A DNA stretch of 64,000 bases from Metopolophium dirhodum (GCF_019925205.1 NC_083562.1:1054001-1118000), one strand, 5' to 3'. Counted from the stretch's first letter, positions 36,406-50,616 are shown. A program made the numbers and translations. Notes: generated by a model not told the origin, from the letters alone.

Positions 36406-39400
36406 GTTAGTGTAGATTTTGGTTATAATTAAACGGCGAAAAAAAGAATACCACACTCGTGAAACGGTGCAGGTATATAATATCGTCGTAAACTATTGGT
36501 ATATAGTGATATAACCTAATCTGCTATACCTACGCGGTCTTAACGTTTCAAAAACTTAGTCGCGTCGAAAGTTTTTCAATTTGTGAAATTGATTCCCAGT
36601 GGGGCATACACAATATGATAATTATCAACTTAAACGAAAACGCCTCGTTGTTTTCAACTTTTAGATATTACACCCCAATCACGTTTCTATTTCGGGGACG
36701 CGTGCAGTATAAAAATATATATGTTTACTGCAAATAATATTTGCAGTTGTTTTATGCACCTATGTATTGCTGTAGGTATAATATTATACACTTTACTCGA
36801 CAACTTGAATGAGGTGGCCTTTATACTTATCTTGCACACGTCGCGGTGATATACGCGTACACACCGATAAGGCATAACACGTGTCACGGACGGACCAGAG
36901 CTTACAATTTACACGATTTCGCGTAGTTATAATACATTAATACATATATAGGTGCATAATAGTATAATACATTTTACGTATTATTTTTAAACTCCATGGG
37001 TCCGATTTACAATTTATTGCCGAACGAGCAGCTTAGGTATTACTCGCAGTGTACGAGGAAAACCGTGAGAGACGGATTTCATGGGCATAATATTCAAAAA
37101 TCTAGCCGAACAACTGTTTAATTTTCATAACCATTATTCAACAACCTTACGTAATTTTTTAGAGAAATATTGTACGGAAATGCTTCTAACACTATTATTA
37201 TATTGACGGATACCGTCTATTATATACATTTAATAAATTCACATGCATAAATTCTAATCAATGCATATCGTGCATTCCACCTTCGATGGTGAACGATTAG
37301 ATAATAATATAATATAGGTACTTTATTAACGTATAACATTTATCGAGACTAAAATGTAAAATTATAAATTCTTTTACACTTTTACAACGTATTTACAGTC
37401 ATAATGACTCCAGGGTACGATGGTTGATGAAAAATCGTTTTACGACCATTTTGAACTGTAAACTATAAGGAATATAATATAATAATATACTTAATATAGT
37501 GATAATACGGAATAATTTATGACAATACGTAATGCAGATCGTTTGGAATTGATTTGGGAAAAATAATGAGCGTCCAAGGACATGGATAAACTTCGAAGTA
37601 TAATTTCATGCTTTGTAAGGTTTAAAACTAATTATCAACTATTGTAACCCCCGAGGGAAACGCCATCTTGGTGGAAACGAACAATACGATGAAAATATGA
37701 ATGTAATTGTCCCAGCTGAGAAGATGCATGTGTTTAAGAATATAAAAACAATTGATATGAAAGCGGCGGAAACTAATAATAATTTAATTCGGACACAAAA
37801 GATTTGAATCGAACATATTCAAGTGTATAAAATGAAACAATATAAGAACGTTGAAGTATTGTATTATTGCATTCAAATGCAGTCGTCTATATACCATACA
37901 TGATATGACATGTGATCGGTTTAACGTTTCCCATCCACTTTCTCTGTCAACTTTGGGTTTTTGATTTTAAGTTTACAATTCATGTATAATAGGCACATGA
38001 TTTTGTTAAATATTATTACTATAACTTATAAGCAACAAAAAACATTAAATAAAAAGAAAATTTAAAAACTAGCTACTATAAAACGACAGAAAAAATGTGT
38101 GTTCATATATTATATGAATTATTTGATTTATGGAGCAATAATATTATAGTCAATAAAATCAAAGTTATCGTACTTATAATAGTATTATGATAAATATTTT
38201 TTGTTTAAAATACTCAATTATGCTTTTTTTTTATCAATTATTGATAATCTAATAAAGAAGATTAAATATATAAAACACATAATGTATATTATATTATATA
38301 CAGTAGACACGTAATATAAGTTAATTTTTGTATTAATTTTTATAGGATTTAATGAATAATTAAAACCTTAAGAACGAAAAATATGTGAAAATTCTAGTAA
38401 AAGCAACTGCCCCCAGAATGAAAAGAAATTGAAAACAGAAAACATCAAAAGTAGAAAATATTGATTCAACTGTTTATCATTTCGTCTAATAGAGTTTTGT
38501 GAAATTATACATTTTAGATATTATTGTTTTTTATTCTTTATTGGTTAAGCATCAACTACACAGGTTATTAGCTTTACAAGTGTTACATTTTTACACTGAG
38601 TTGGTTATATGCTATTATATAATTCAATTTTATTTTTATTTTTATCATCCTTATTATTATATGTTTATCACGATATGAATAATATAGAACAATAATGCAT
38701 AGGTAATAGTTTATATTTTACAGGCCACGTATGATGAGCGTTGTCTGAAAAGCTTGAAACGAAATTTCCCCCAGTATATTTTACCCACTTTCATTTCTGT
38801 TTTTGGTCATTTAACTATTTAAAATCTTTTTATTTTGGTCATCATAATGTCATAAGCAATAAACGTCATAAATCATAATAATAAAAAATCTCTTCTCTGA
38901 ACCAAATTTCGTCAGAAATATTTCATTGCCTTTAGATATAATATAATTGTATATTTTGTAAACTCACCTGTTGTAGTATTAGACATCCACGCATGGTTAA
39001 TCCGTATCGGTGGCATATACAGCTCTTTTCCAATTTTGTTTCTGTAAACGGTTATTTACGGTAATTTTTTATTCTTCTATTTATGTTATATAATATTAAA
39101 ATTGTCTTGAAAAATTGCTTTAGGATAAAAATTGACTTGCCTTGTTCAATGCCAAAAACCCGGTGAATTCTCATACATAGGTACTTGTATAACGAGTAAA
39201 TATATTTCTGATAAATGAATAACTCATTTTCAATTTTAGCTCTGAATGCTTTCAACGAATGTTTGATGCCTCAATAATTAAATACCAGACAAACAATAAT
39301 GAACTGTTTTCGAGTGTTTTAAGTTTTGTCAGCTGAAGCCCGAAGTAATGCGAATTGCAATAAATGTATTATGACGAAATAAAATTATTTATTTATACAG

Positions 39401-40703
39401 CGCTGTTAAAACTTTCTCTTATAATTTATAGATCATTAAAAGAAAAATCCACATATTCTTAATATTTGAATTGTCTATGAGTGTGTTTTGTATTGTAATA
39501 ATTTTATAATTGTAATAATTTATTTGTAGCTAAAATATTATTAAACATTAATCGTACTTCATGAATATAAAGGCATTTTACAGTAATTACACTTTAGTAG
39601 TTTCTAATTTCTAATATGTATTTATGATTTTTTTTTATATTTAAAGTTTTACTTACACATTTTGTCGTCTAAACTTAATGATGAGTTATAAATAAGATTT
39701 GGAACTTTAATTATGTTCAAACAAATTAAAGTCAGTTACGTTTGCTCTAAGTTCAAAGTATATATTTTATCGTGCATTACAAGAAACAAAGATACATAAG
39801 TGAAAATACTAGATGACTTATGTTGTAAGTAGACTGATAATTTGTTCTTTTATCAAAGCGTTAATGCTTGTTATTCAACCAAATATATTTCTAAAAAAAT
39901 GTCTTTTGTAAACTAGTATAAAATACTGACTTATCAAAATAAAAACATACTATTTTTCAAACATAAACCCATTTTATTTTAGTGTTCGATCTCGTCATCT
40001 CTAGGAATGTGTTTATTGTTTACACAAATCGGGACATTACAATTTATTATTATTATTCACGTTATGAATCATATTAATTACTGGAAATAATACATATTAT
40101 GTTATGCTCATAGATACTATTATACAAAACAGAATTTGTGTTATCTTTTACAGAATACGAGTAAGTGTTATTTTCGAATGTCCTCGGGAGCAAATTTATT
40201 TTTAAATACCTGTCGTTTGATAATATTAAATTTTATGTGAATCAGTCAATTATACAGCAAATTTGTTTGATCAACTAAACGTCATGTGATTGGAAAATAC
40301 CAAATTTAAAATAAAATATTACATATTGATTGATGTAAGTATTTTATTCATATTTTATTACGGAATTTTGAATGTAAAATAAATAAATATATAAAATCAT
40401 TTGTTAAATAGGTAATGAAATATGTAGGTATAACCATAAACAGAAATTAATTCACCTGTTTTTTTAAATAAATGATCAATATTATATAAAATTGTAGAAT
40501 CAAATAAAGACAACTGAAGTGGTACCAATCTTATTTTTATAATGAGGTAGTTACACTTTAGAATAGGTAGTTACACATTACTACTTACACATTGTCAAAA
40601 ACACTAAAATTGCTTGAAAATATTAAATTTGTGCTTAGTACACTTGAGCATTTAAAATTACCTATAGTTGAATATGTATATATAATATGTAATATGTATC
40701 GGT
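36406..40703. other. Intergenic DNA, no supported gene
   Basis: Mostly AT-rich. A 41-codon ATG frame at 36996-37121 (MGPIYNLLPNEQ..) lies in a G+C-richer patch, but without further exons it is not called. A G+C-richer patch at about 36830-36920 has no recognised content. Confidence 0.5.
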
Positions 40704-40717
40704 CAGAGTTATATATT

Positions 40718-40917
40718 CTTCTTCTTATCGTGTCCGGTGCTGGGGCTATATGTTATCACATTTATTGCTGGTGGAGGTGGCCCTTAAAAGGGCCTTTTCG
40801 ATTTTGAATGCCTAGGCATTTTAGCACCGGTAAGATTGGTTCGCGATATCTTATCCTGGTATGGAGTCATATATCGCGATGCAGAGCACGTCACGTGCAG
40901 GCTCTTACCGTGTCCCC
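40718..40917 (-). mobile_element. Retroposed 200-bp insert with 14-bp target duplication
   Basis: Flanked by perfect 14-bp repeats CAGAGTTATATATT (40704-40717 and 40918-40931). Read on the minus strand it starts GGGGACACGGTAAGAGCC, stays open for about 40 codons (HGKSLHVTCSASRYMTP..) to a TAA near 40786, and ends GATAAGAAGAAG, a short AAG-repeat tail. This pattern fits a 5'-truncated non-LTR retrotransposon tail. A stem-loop GGCCCTTTTAAGGGCC (minus strand, 40779-40794) overlaps the stop codon and has the form of the histone mRNA 3' stem-loop. No histone coding sequence is present. Confidence 0.75.
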
Positions 40918-40931
40918 CAGAGTTATATATT

Positions 40932-42949
40932 ATTATCAGCTTAACAACTAAATTGAATCAGTTGGCCCCAAAAGTTCAATAGATAACCTGATTAACTTAG
41001 TCAAAGCAACCGGACTGTCCGGACTAGACGAATTAATAAAACCATATTGTACTTAGAAATTGATTTACAAAGCATTACCCTTTTTAAACTTTTATAATGC
41101 ATTTATTAGAACTGTGATTTCTGGAATTTTAAATATACTTAGAGACTTATATTTCCAAATTCTTAGATTTTTTTATACCATTGAAGGAGTGGACTTATTT
41201 TTTATTTCAGATGAGAACCTACTTTTTACTTTCAATTTTTATAATTTTATGTATCCATCTAAATAGAAATTGAAACAAGTAGTTTCTGCGTTATTAAAAT
41301 TTATATCTTTAGGATAATAGTTAATTTTATTCCTTAATTATGGTTTTACATAGAATTTAAACAGATGTACATAAAGTTATATAATTCAAATTTGATTAAT
41401 TTGAATTTCTGTTTAGATACATAAAAATTTTCAAAAAATTATCGGCACAATAATCTATATATATATAAATCACAAAAATTGTTTCTATGTACTTTATGCA
41501 TTCCTAAACCATTCATCCGATTGCGATGAAATTTGGTACAGAGATAGATTAGACCTCGGGGAAGATAGGCCATATTTTGTCGTAAAAAGGTAAATAAAAG
41601 GTCCAGCCCGGAGAGGTTCAAGACAGGGATTTTGAGATTTAGGATGGACATTTTTTTTTTTATAAATGGTTGTTATAGGTTTTAATAATAATAATAAATA
41701 GCCTGCGTATTTTAGTATAGAATGTCTCTTATTCGAACCATGGTTTCGGTGGACTAATTTTTTGCAATTTTTTCCATACTTTAGAGTTAAATTTTACATT
41801 TACGTTCACACCACGCGGGGTCCATGATCTACCCACAGGTAGATTGCCTACCTGATAATTACTGCTCGCATAATCACAAGCGAATCTCGGACAACGCCGG
41901 TCAGGATGGCTATAAATTAAAATATATTATAATTTACACTTAAAAAGACATTGCTTCCACACCATGTTACACCCAAAAGGAGTTAAACAATCACAAAAAT
42001 TGCATTGCCGAGTCAACTAGTTTACAATAAAATAGAAAAGTTTTCATTAAAAAAAATTTGTATTCCCAAGGAAACTAGGACACTTCTTTTACGGGTATAA
42101 AAAAACTATGGATTTAAAAGTATGGTTCTTAAGTATATTTAACATTTCTAAAAATCAGAATTTGAATGAATGCATTATTAAAGAACACATAGGTGTGAGC
42201 ATCATGGTCTCTCTTTCTCTCTCTATATATATCTATATGTTAATGAAATTCTGTTAGTAAAAATATACAACATTCAAAAATCAAATTGTGAATTGTATTT
42301 GTATTTTAATATATTTAGTTGTAAAAATAATGTTAAATTATAAGTATCTACTGATTTTTAACCTTTAAAGTAGAAAAACCTCCTTAAGTAGTCGCGTTGG
42401 TTCTAGTTGACCCACTTGAAAAATAAAACCAATGTATAATAAATAATAATACCTACATAAAAGTTGTACTATAATAAGTATATAAAATATGGCTTATACA
42501 ATAATCTTTATTCCATTTTCATAAATGAAATGTTTTAAAATATTTCAAAAATTAAAATATCGGTCAAAGTTGGAGTGGATCATATTTACCCCCATGCGTC
42601 ACAACGTCATATATTTTTTTGGATTTGTATTTTTTTTTAATAATTTGTATTCAGGCAAATTCAATACAACATGAAAAAGAGGAAGGAGAATATGCTATTT
42701 GCCCATGAAATGAGGATATAAAAACAAAAACTTAAAATCTAACCTAACATTCATGTGCTTGAAACATATGAAGACAAGGAAGGATTGTTTTCAGAAAATG
42801 AATATTCAACTGATTCAGAATAAATACTTCTATAATAGTAAATATTAATACATTGTAATAACAAAAATTTAAACTATAAAAATGATTATATGAATATAAA
42901 CATAATAAATACATTTCTAGATAGAGCACCAATAAATAAAAATAAAAAA
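40932..42949. other. Intergenic DNA with transposon-like fragments
   Basis: No gene is seen. A possible Helitron-like piece at 41452-41925 is listed separately. The rest is AT-rich, with a short TC run near 42210. Confidence 0.5.
41452..41925 (+). mobile_element. Possible Helitron-type remnant
   Basis: The left part begins TCTATATATATATAAATCAC and contains TCCGATTGCGATGAAATTTGG, wording common near the 5' end of insect Helitron-type and related elements. The right part (41805-41925) is G+C-rich with short stems and ends AACGCCGGTCAGGATGGCTAT. No rolling-circle replicase or CTRR terminus was demonstrated, so both class and borders are tentative. Confidence 0.3.
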
Positions 42950-44449
42950 AAAAAGGTGGATAAGTGGATGTCGCTCTGCTGTACAGTAGGTTACAAGTGG
43001 GTCACTGTAATGGATGGTGTTAAATTTGAATTCAATGATATAATATCATTGTATAAGAAAAACGATTCTGAGCGAAAACGGTCAGTCAGCCTATGATATT
43101 ACCAAGTATATTTGATGATATTATTGTGAATAAAGTAATTTATAAATAACCTATTTACGTGGAGCCTTGTTTTCAATTTTCAATCCTTAGCTATAAAAGT
43201 TGAACATTTTATAAATTTTTAACTACAAAATAATTATTAAATTATAAATTTGATAAATTCTGTCCAAATTTGATCTTTAAATGCTTATAAAAAAAAACTG
43301 TGCCTATGTATTTTCAATATTTTTCAACTGCTATTGTAAAAATATATCAGGAGTCTTGTATTAAATTTTTACACTTTTTGGCCCAACAGATAAAACTTTA
43401 TTGATATTTATAGAAAAAAAAACTAAAAAAATTGAAAACTGAAAATGCCCGTAAACAGCTCAAAAAGTGTCAAAATATTTTCAAAATTGTATGGTGTATA
43501 GGAAATGCTAATATAAACATTCAGTGAAATTTTCATGTATCTACAGTTATTCGTTTTTGAATTACAAGAAAATAAGGAAATCGGTACATGCGAAATCGAG
43601 TGAATATCTAATGTTGTAAAAATATGAATTTAAAACGCTCATAAAAATTTAATTTGACTTTCTTGTAGAGATTTTTTTTTTGATAAAGTTAGACAAACTT
43701 ATGAGGAATCTTGTATTAGATTTTAAAATCTTAGATTTAAAAAGAAAATTTTTTATGAATTTCTAACTCAAAATAATTTGCAAATTTTCGTGATTTTTCC
43801 GTATTTTTTCAAGATTTGAACTTTAAACGTGTATAAAAAAAAACTGTGACTAAGGATTTTTAATTTTTTTCATCTGCCTTTGAAACAATAACCTAGGAGC
43901 CTTCTATTAAATTTTCAAGCTTTTTTACCCAACAAATAAAATTTTATTGATATTTATAGAAAAAAAATTTAAAAAACTGAAAACTGACAATGTCCGTAAA
44001 CACTTCAAAAAAAGTCAAATTATTTTCAAAATTGTATTGTGTATAGAAAATGCAAATATAAACAACCAGTGAAAATTTCATGCATCTACGGTCATTTGTT
44101 TTAGAGTTACACCAATAACCAAAATCGATTTTGTTAAAAATCGATTTTGCGTAAAAATTCCCGTTTTTCCTTAATTTTTCTTTTGTTTTTCACATCGCTT
44201 TTGAAAACTACTGGGAAATTATGACCTCCCCAATGCACCAACGATATTCACTTTCCCATCGAACAAGATACTGAAGTCGAAAATCGAAGCATTATTTCGA
44301 CTACTTATCGTGTACACAGACACAAAAATAAAAAAAAAAATAAAAAAAAAATAAAAAAAAAAATAAAAAAAAAATAAAAAAAAAAATAAAAAAAAAACAC
44401 ACATCATTGTAAAATCAATACATTCATCGTTTCACTCAGAATCTAAAAT
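42950..44449 (-). repeat. Family A dispersed repeat, longest copy (1.5 kb, inverted)
   Basis: The left end carries the module GTCGCTCTGCTGTACAGTAG, then GTCACTGTAATGGATGGTG and ACGATTCTGAGCGAAAACGG (43064). The right end reads CGTTTCACTCAGAATCT (about 44428-44443), so ATTCTGAGC-type sequence faces inward from both sides. The interior contains two tandem versions of a 545-546-bp unit. For example, AAAACTGTG at 43295 recurs at 43841, and CAAAATTGTAT at 43482 recurs about 545 bp later. It is the reverse complement of the copy at 3050-4117. There is no coding frame. Confidence 0.8.
44327..44397. repeat. A-rich simple repeat, (A8-10 T)n
   Basis: Runs of 8 to 10 A separated by single T residues, inside the end of the family A copy. 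It gives rise to a Phe-rich minus-strand frame that is not a gene. Confidence 0.9.
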
Positions 44450-47400
44450 AGTTTTAGTAGAAACAGAATTCATACATACATTTTGAAATTTATTGTTTTA
44501 AAAATAAGATTTTGAAATTGAAATATTTTTTTTGCAAACCAAACATTTTGTATACAATTTAGAAATGTATTTTTATTCTTTTTTAAGTATAATATAATTT
44601 ATAAAAATACAGCATAAGCACACTGTATTGGATTTGTTTTAATTTGACTTTTTATTATAAAATGTTTATCCATATTTATTTATTATACTCTTTATAATAT
44701 ACATAAAACATTTTTAGAAATTGGATCTAATAGACCCCCCTTCCCTAACGTCTATGCTCAATACGTTGGCAGCTGGGCATAGTTTTATGTACCTCCTTAG
44801 GTACCTACCTATATGTTTTTTTTTGTTTGCACTGTTGTATATAATTTAAACATTGTAATGTCACTATAGGTGCTGAGTTCAATAGGGAAAACTTACAATT
44901 GTATTTATTGGTCAAACGAAGACACGAAATAAGTACACGTTAATAATGATAGCTGTTAGGAATTGAAGTACGTGTATTACGTTTACGTAAATCGTATGTA
45001 GTGTGATCGTGATTGCATGTAATATTGTGACATATATCTATTAACATTTTTTGTATATTTTAAATTTTGATTGTTTTTATTTGTATTTTAAAATATAATA
45101 TAGTGTCACACAGTGAATTGTTTTATGATTTCATTTTTAAGACAGTAGTAATAGTGGACACGAAATCAAAGCATTATTTCACATAGTTATTATAATATTA
45201 TTATTATTATTATTATTATTATTTTATTTCCTGCGTGTTTTACATATTAATAAATAATACATAGCTTTTTTATATATAAAATAGCAATAAATAACTGATA
45301 GAAAATATATTTTAATTTTTAAAATAATACAAAATGTTTTTTTATTATTTGCCTGACATGAAATAGACATTTAGTTAGGTTAATAAATTAAACTAAATAA
45401 ATATAACTAAATTTCTAGGTGGATAGTGAAATTGCATAAACATTAAATTCTTTGACTATAATATGTATGCCTAGGCATTTAATAAAATGCCTGATTTGAC
45501 TATATGCCTACGACATATATATAATGGGAGATTCCATTATATATATATATCTTCTTAATCAGTACAGAGTACAATAGATTTTATGAATAACAAATACAAT
45601 AGAATATTGTTGTTTTAAAATCGGATCTTGGAACACATTCTGTGGGTATCAAGGATGAATAAAACGAAAACCATTACGAGGGTTTTGATCCTTTATATAA
45701 TTAACAACAAAAAGTGGTTCAACATTAATACTTTGTGGTTGATTTCAGGAAAAATAATGCGTTAATAGGAGCGCATAAATCGTAGATATGTGAAAAAAAA
45801 ATTTTAAATTCATTAAAATTAAGACCTCTATATATAATATGTAAAGATAAATAGTCTCTCATAATTAATTTTTTGTATTTATAACTATTAAAACAGCTTA
45901 CAATAAAATATATGATAATTACTGACCACCGAGTTATCTTCCTAGTATATTCACGAGAAAGGAATTTATTACTTAGTATATACAAAGTGCACTAAATAAT
46001 ATAAAAAATATACAGATAGAACGAAATGTTTTGAGTTTTTTAAATTCATTATGATGGATTAACATTCTCAATATACCTATACTCTTTATCATCGCCTACT
46101 ATAAGAGTATTGTAACCACGATTTTTGAATTAAAAACCGACACAGAATTCGTACCTTGATAACCTGTCGTGTTCCTATTCATAATGTGTTTTTATCAAAA
46201 AACTTTTATTGCGGAAGTCAATCGTTTGAAAGATATAATGATGTGCCTACAACACAATAATGTAGAAAATATAAAAAAAAGTGAGTTTAAAACACACGTG
46301 TTGATAAATAATATTTAACATTTGAATAATTTTAGTTTCTCACACTCTGGCTGATTAAGTTGTACTTTATTTTATTTTTATATAAGTAAAAATATGAATG
46401 AATTTTGAAATGCTATTTTATTTTTTGGCGGGGGAGAGGATATGTTTTTGTCCAGAGCTTATTAACTTGAGGGGAAGCTCAGCCACTTAACTATTTAAGT
46501 TAAGTTGTCTTAAAGTTGGTATAAATTATTAAAATTATAAACTCACGATATATTGCCAACATTATAATATATATATAACCCATTACCTGAGGCCTGAGAT
46601 GTTAAATATTTTTTGCGAAAACAACATAAAGGTATTGTTGCATTATTACCTATATCGGGCTATATGTACCGCATATTACAAATATATGTGACATTTAATC
46701 ATTATTACTTTATTATATTATTTGTACGTAATCAATAGTCATAGTCATCGTTATATTTAAAACACAAAATCAAAATTTATAATTTTTGACTTAACTCGTC
46801 AATGACCTCATCTATCGTAGTTTTGAAATTCCGTTGACATGCAAATAAGGACAAACCCATTTAGTATATTTTCACTCTTACTAGATCGTTTATTACTGTA
46901 TATTCAATATTTAATTACCTATTGTACATATTACACTATTTATAGTGTATACATTTAGAATGTTCCATGTTAATTCTTTCAGAATCAATATTAGCTGGCA
47001 GCCGAAGTGGCATAATTTCGTCATATATGTGAGGGGAGGGAGAATTGAAACATTTACCCCCAACAACCAAAAAAAAATTTGGTTTATATCAGAAAAACCT
47101 CTCAGTCCAACCATTGTGATCTGTATAATGTAAGTAGGGTACATTTATAAATGCATTTATACATAAAAATAAATAATTACCTACTATTTAATAGAGTTTT
47201 AAATGTACTTTTTCTAGTAGATACGTGGAATAATCTGCGTGGACGTAAAATACTCAAAATTTCGATCTTCAAAAAGTTATAATTTTGGAACTAAGTCCGA
47301 CCAACAAATTCTGATTGCACCATATTGTACATAACTCGTTGAAATATTCGTATAACTTATAGGTTTTCGAAAAAAATTTCCAAAAATCGAGGCAAACTGC

Positions 47401-50366
47401 ATTATTTCAATATATTTGTGCAATATTCAATTTTAAATAGTGATTCGTGTTTATTACGAAGTAATATTATCTTAGTTACAGCTACCATAGGGATTTGGGT
47501 TTTTATTTGTTGTTTACTTTCTATATAATATACTATATTAGTACCAATAAGTACATAAATATGGTTCTCCAGTTCAAAATAAAAGACAAGGGCCCCCAAT
47601 TACGCCAGTGGGCAGTCGAGTAATAATTTTTATTTTTTTTGACATTCCTTGTCATTCGAAGTCCAATCATTTGAGCGCCAACTTCATAGGACTCATATTT
47701 TTTTCTGAATTATAAAAATGTCCTTTTATGAATAAAATATATCTTATTGGAATGCAAAATAATATTTATAAAAAAAATGAACACGGGCCATTAGTCATAC
47801 ACCCACGTGCCCATCAAATATACACAACTGATGGATCCAGGCACTTTCTTTGGGTGTATATTATTTTATGCACGAAACTAAACGAATAACATCACAGTTA
47901 CCAGGCATATGAAAACTTTTAAGCATTTTGAAATCTTTACAAACGTAAGTACACTGCTACAAATGTTAAGTTCAATTAACGTGATGTTTGTGGAATAAGT
48001 TCGTACTAAAAGAATATTTTTTTTATTAAAATGTTCAAGATAGTTGTGTGTAGCATAATGTAGCAGAGCAGGAATATATGATTATTTAAATACACATTGC
48101 AGGCTCAATGTGTGTGTAGCACTCGGGTTGTGTGGAATAGTTATCTTTTAAATTAGAAAACATCTCTGCTGGTGAATAGTACCTTTATGTAATAATATGT
48201 TTCTTAGGGTTATTTCAATCTAATGATGTTGTACTTACGGTTTAAAGTTAAAAAGTAAATTTACCGAACACTGAAGTCTCGTTTCTTAATAATATGGAAT
48301 TAAACTTTTAAAGTTGGCAAAATAATTTTTAAAATTTAAACTTTTATAATCTATGTGAAAAAAAGAATGCAAAAGAGCGGGGAAAAATAATTAGAAACAT
48401 TTTTAATATATAGCTTATTTGCTTTAAAACTTGAACAGGTATTATTAGACTTTATTAACAAAACGGATCAAAATCAATAACACTCATCGTTTAAAGCACT
48501 AATCGGTAAATAATAATGTAGTCATAATATGCATACCTACATCGGGTTTTAAGTTGCACATTATTATAACGTCGTGGTGAACAAAACAATAATAATTATA
48601 ATAATAATAATAATGTAATGTAATATAAATTATAATAATTACGTAAAACGCTATTCACGTGTACATAATTTTACAAATAATTACAATCGTAACACATTTT
48701 ACGATATTATATATTAATGGTGGTTAAAATGGCGAACATTATTGCCGTGGTATTTGTATGCGAATATCGTGGAATAATATTATACTCGTTCTTAACGTAA
48801 ACAGCTTTGACTTAGGCGACTTATGCAACATTCACTGGTATCACGATAACAGTGCAAGTCGACCAGACGAATGCATTTTACGAACTTAGTGCAATATGCA
48901 ATCGAATTATATTTTTGTTTGCGGTATAAAATAGGGATCGACCTTTAGCGCATGTCTATTATAGCTGTATTTTATTAATACGATGAATAATATTGAATCG
49001 GCACATTGCTGTGTGCTAAATACATTAATACATTTATTATACCTACGGTGTTTTAGGTACCTATTTTGGTAGCAAATAGCTACGTGTTGTATTGTCTTTA
49101 ATTTGTAACCATAACGCACGACTGTTTGTCATTTTAATGTTCTGGTTGCTAGAGTACTACTGACCCTGGCACCCGAAAATTTAAAATGGATACTTGAGTT
49201 ACAAATTCAAAATTTGAGATTACGAACTATCACGAATTGGTTACTAATTTGTAAAAAAAATGTTTACTTTGCGGTGCCAGGATCAGTGACATATTCGACG
49301 GGTATCAATAAAATAAATAAAAAAAGTTTGAATAAAAAAAGATCCATACGGATATTTGTTATCTCTGAAAATGTTTAAGTAGATATCTATCTATTTATAG
49401 ATAAACTATAATCATAAGGGTTAATATTATTTAAGGCAATACGCAGAGCTCTCTTGAATTTGCTGTTATAATTTTCAAAAATACTCATTTATTTTTTTTG
49501 ACTTATTGACGTTAGGCACCGAATTCATTTATTCAGATAATATTCATATTTTATGAGACATACCTAATATACTATGTATAAACTCAATAGGTAAGGTACA
49601 TACATTAACATAATATTTAGTTATATTAATACATTTTTATACGTGCCTTATCGATGTTAGAGGTGTATTTTTAATTTTTTTTCTTTTTTATTAGCACACT
49701 AATGATGACGAGAAAACAGCGTGTTATATCTCTAAGTACTTTGGTAATTTTTCGTCTCTTGTATAGCATTTTTATTCGTATTAAAATTGTATTCTATATT
49801 ATACAGGGTGATGGGTAACGCGAGCATTCTCACTCAGTTGCAACTACAGTATTCAGCGACCTGGTAACAGACATTATAGGTAATATGGTGCCCTTCAGTT
49901 ATTCTTAATTATTTTCATAATAATATGGTATTAAACATTGGTAAACTATTTAAAAAATAGTTCAAATAATTACCAAATTACTAATACTAAAAACAATTAG
50001 TGATAAACATTTACCAATCATATAAGTTTACATCTACTTTTATAAAAGATAATATTCCTTAATGATGGTTTTAGTGTCTTACATAAAATATAAAATAGAT
50101 GTTATAACAGCTAAATTTAGCTGTAATTACAGTGAAATCCGGCCTAGTACTTAATAAGACGAAGTACCTTCATTGGAATATGTCTTTTAACTCTGTATTT
50201 CATGTTATTTTTGTATCTAGTATTATCTACCTATAGTAAATAAGCTTATTGTCCAACTTACACATGTAACACATTGCCTAATAAAAAAAGTAGGTACTTA
50301 TTGTACTCTGATACCTAATTTGTACAAAGGAACGTAAAATGCTAATATTTTAGTATTAATTATTAT
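44450..50366. other. Intergenic DNA, no supported gene
   Basis: AT-rich. Visible items are an ATT microsatellite (about 45188-45224), a small palindrome ATATATAATGG..CCATTATATATAT at about 45517-45550, and one isolated transposon-like end CAGGGTGATGGGTAACGC at 49805 whose partner end was not found. Overlapping frames on both strands at 46911-47144 have no recognisable domain. Confidence 0.5.
45188..45224. repeat. ATT microsatellite
   Basis: About ten tandem ATT triplets, continuing into a T-rich tract. Confidence 0.85.
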
Positions 50367-50600
50367 TATTATTTTTATTTTATTTTATTTTTTTTAGCTT
50401 TTACGAGCCATTTAGCCTCTTAGCCGCCAAAACTACTTTCTTCAATCGCCCTCTATCATATGCCTGCTCCCAATCCACTCCAATATCTTCTTGATATTCC
50501 TTGACGCCCATCTTTTCCACGGTCTTCCCCTTGGTCTCTTTTCCTTCACCATATAATATTATGTCAATGCTCCTTTCGACATACTTCCATCGGCCCGCCA
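50367..50600 (-). mobile_element. 5'-truncated LINE insertion with 16-bp target duplication
   Basis: Flanked by a perfect 16-bp duplication TAGTATTAATTATTAT (50351-50366 and 50601-50616). On the minus strand it begins mid-coding, reads WEQAYDRGRLKKVVLAAKRL to a TAA at 50401-50403, and within five bases enters an A-rich tail (AAAAAAAATAAAATAAAATA..). The peptide resembles the C-terminal end of RTE/endonuclease-reverse-transcriptase ORFs (..A.DR.RW......A). Coding almost up to the tail suggests an element with a very short 3'UTR. The perfect duplication implies a fairly recent insertion that was dead on arrival. Confidence 0.82.
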
Positions 50601-50616
50601 TAGTATTAATTATTAT

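Noticed and set aside
36996..37121. 41-codon ATG frame (MGPIYNLLPNEQ..)
   Set aside because: It is plausible in composition but isolated, has no family match and is short enough to be chance.
44219..44407. Phe-rich minus-strand frame
   Set aside because: It arises from the A8-10/T simple repeat inside a family A element.
46911..47144. Open frames on both strands around 47 kb
   Set aside because: No domain, no splice signals and comparable openness on both strands.
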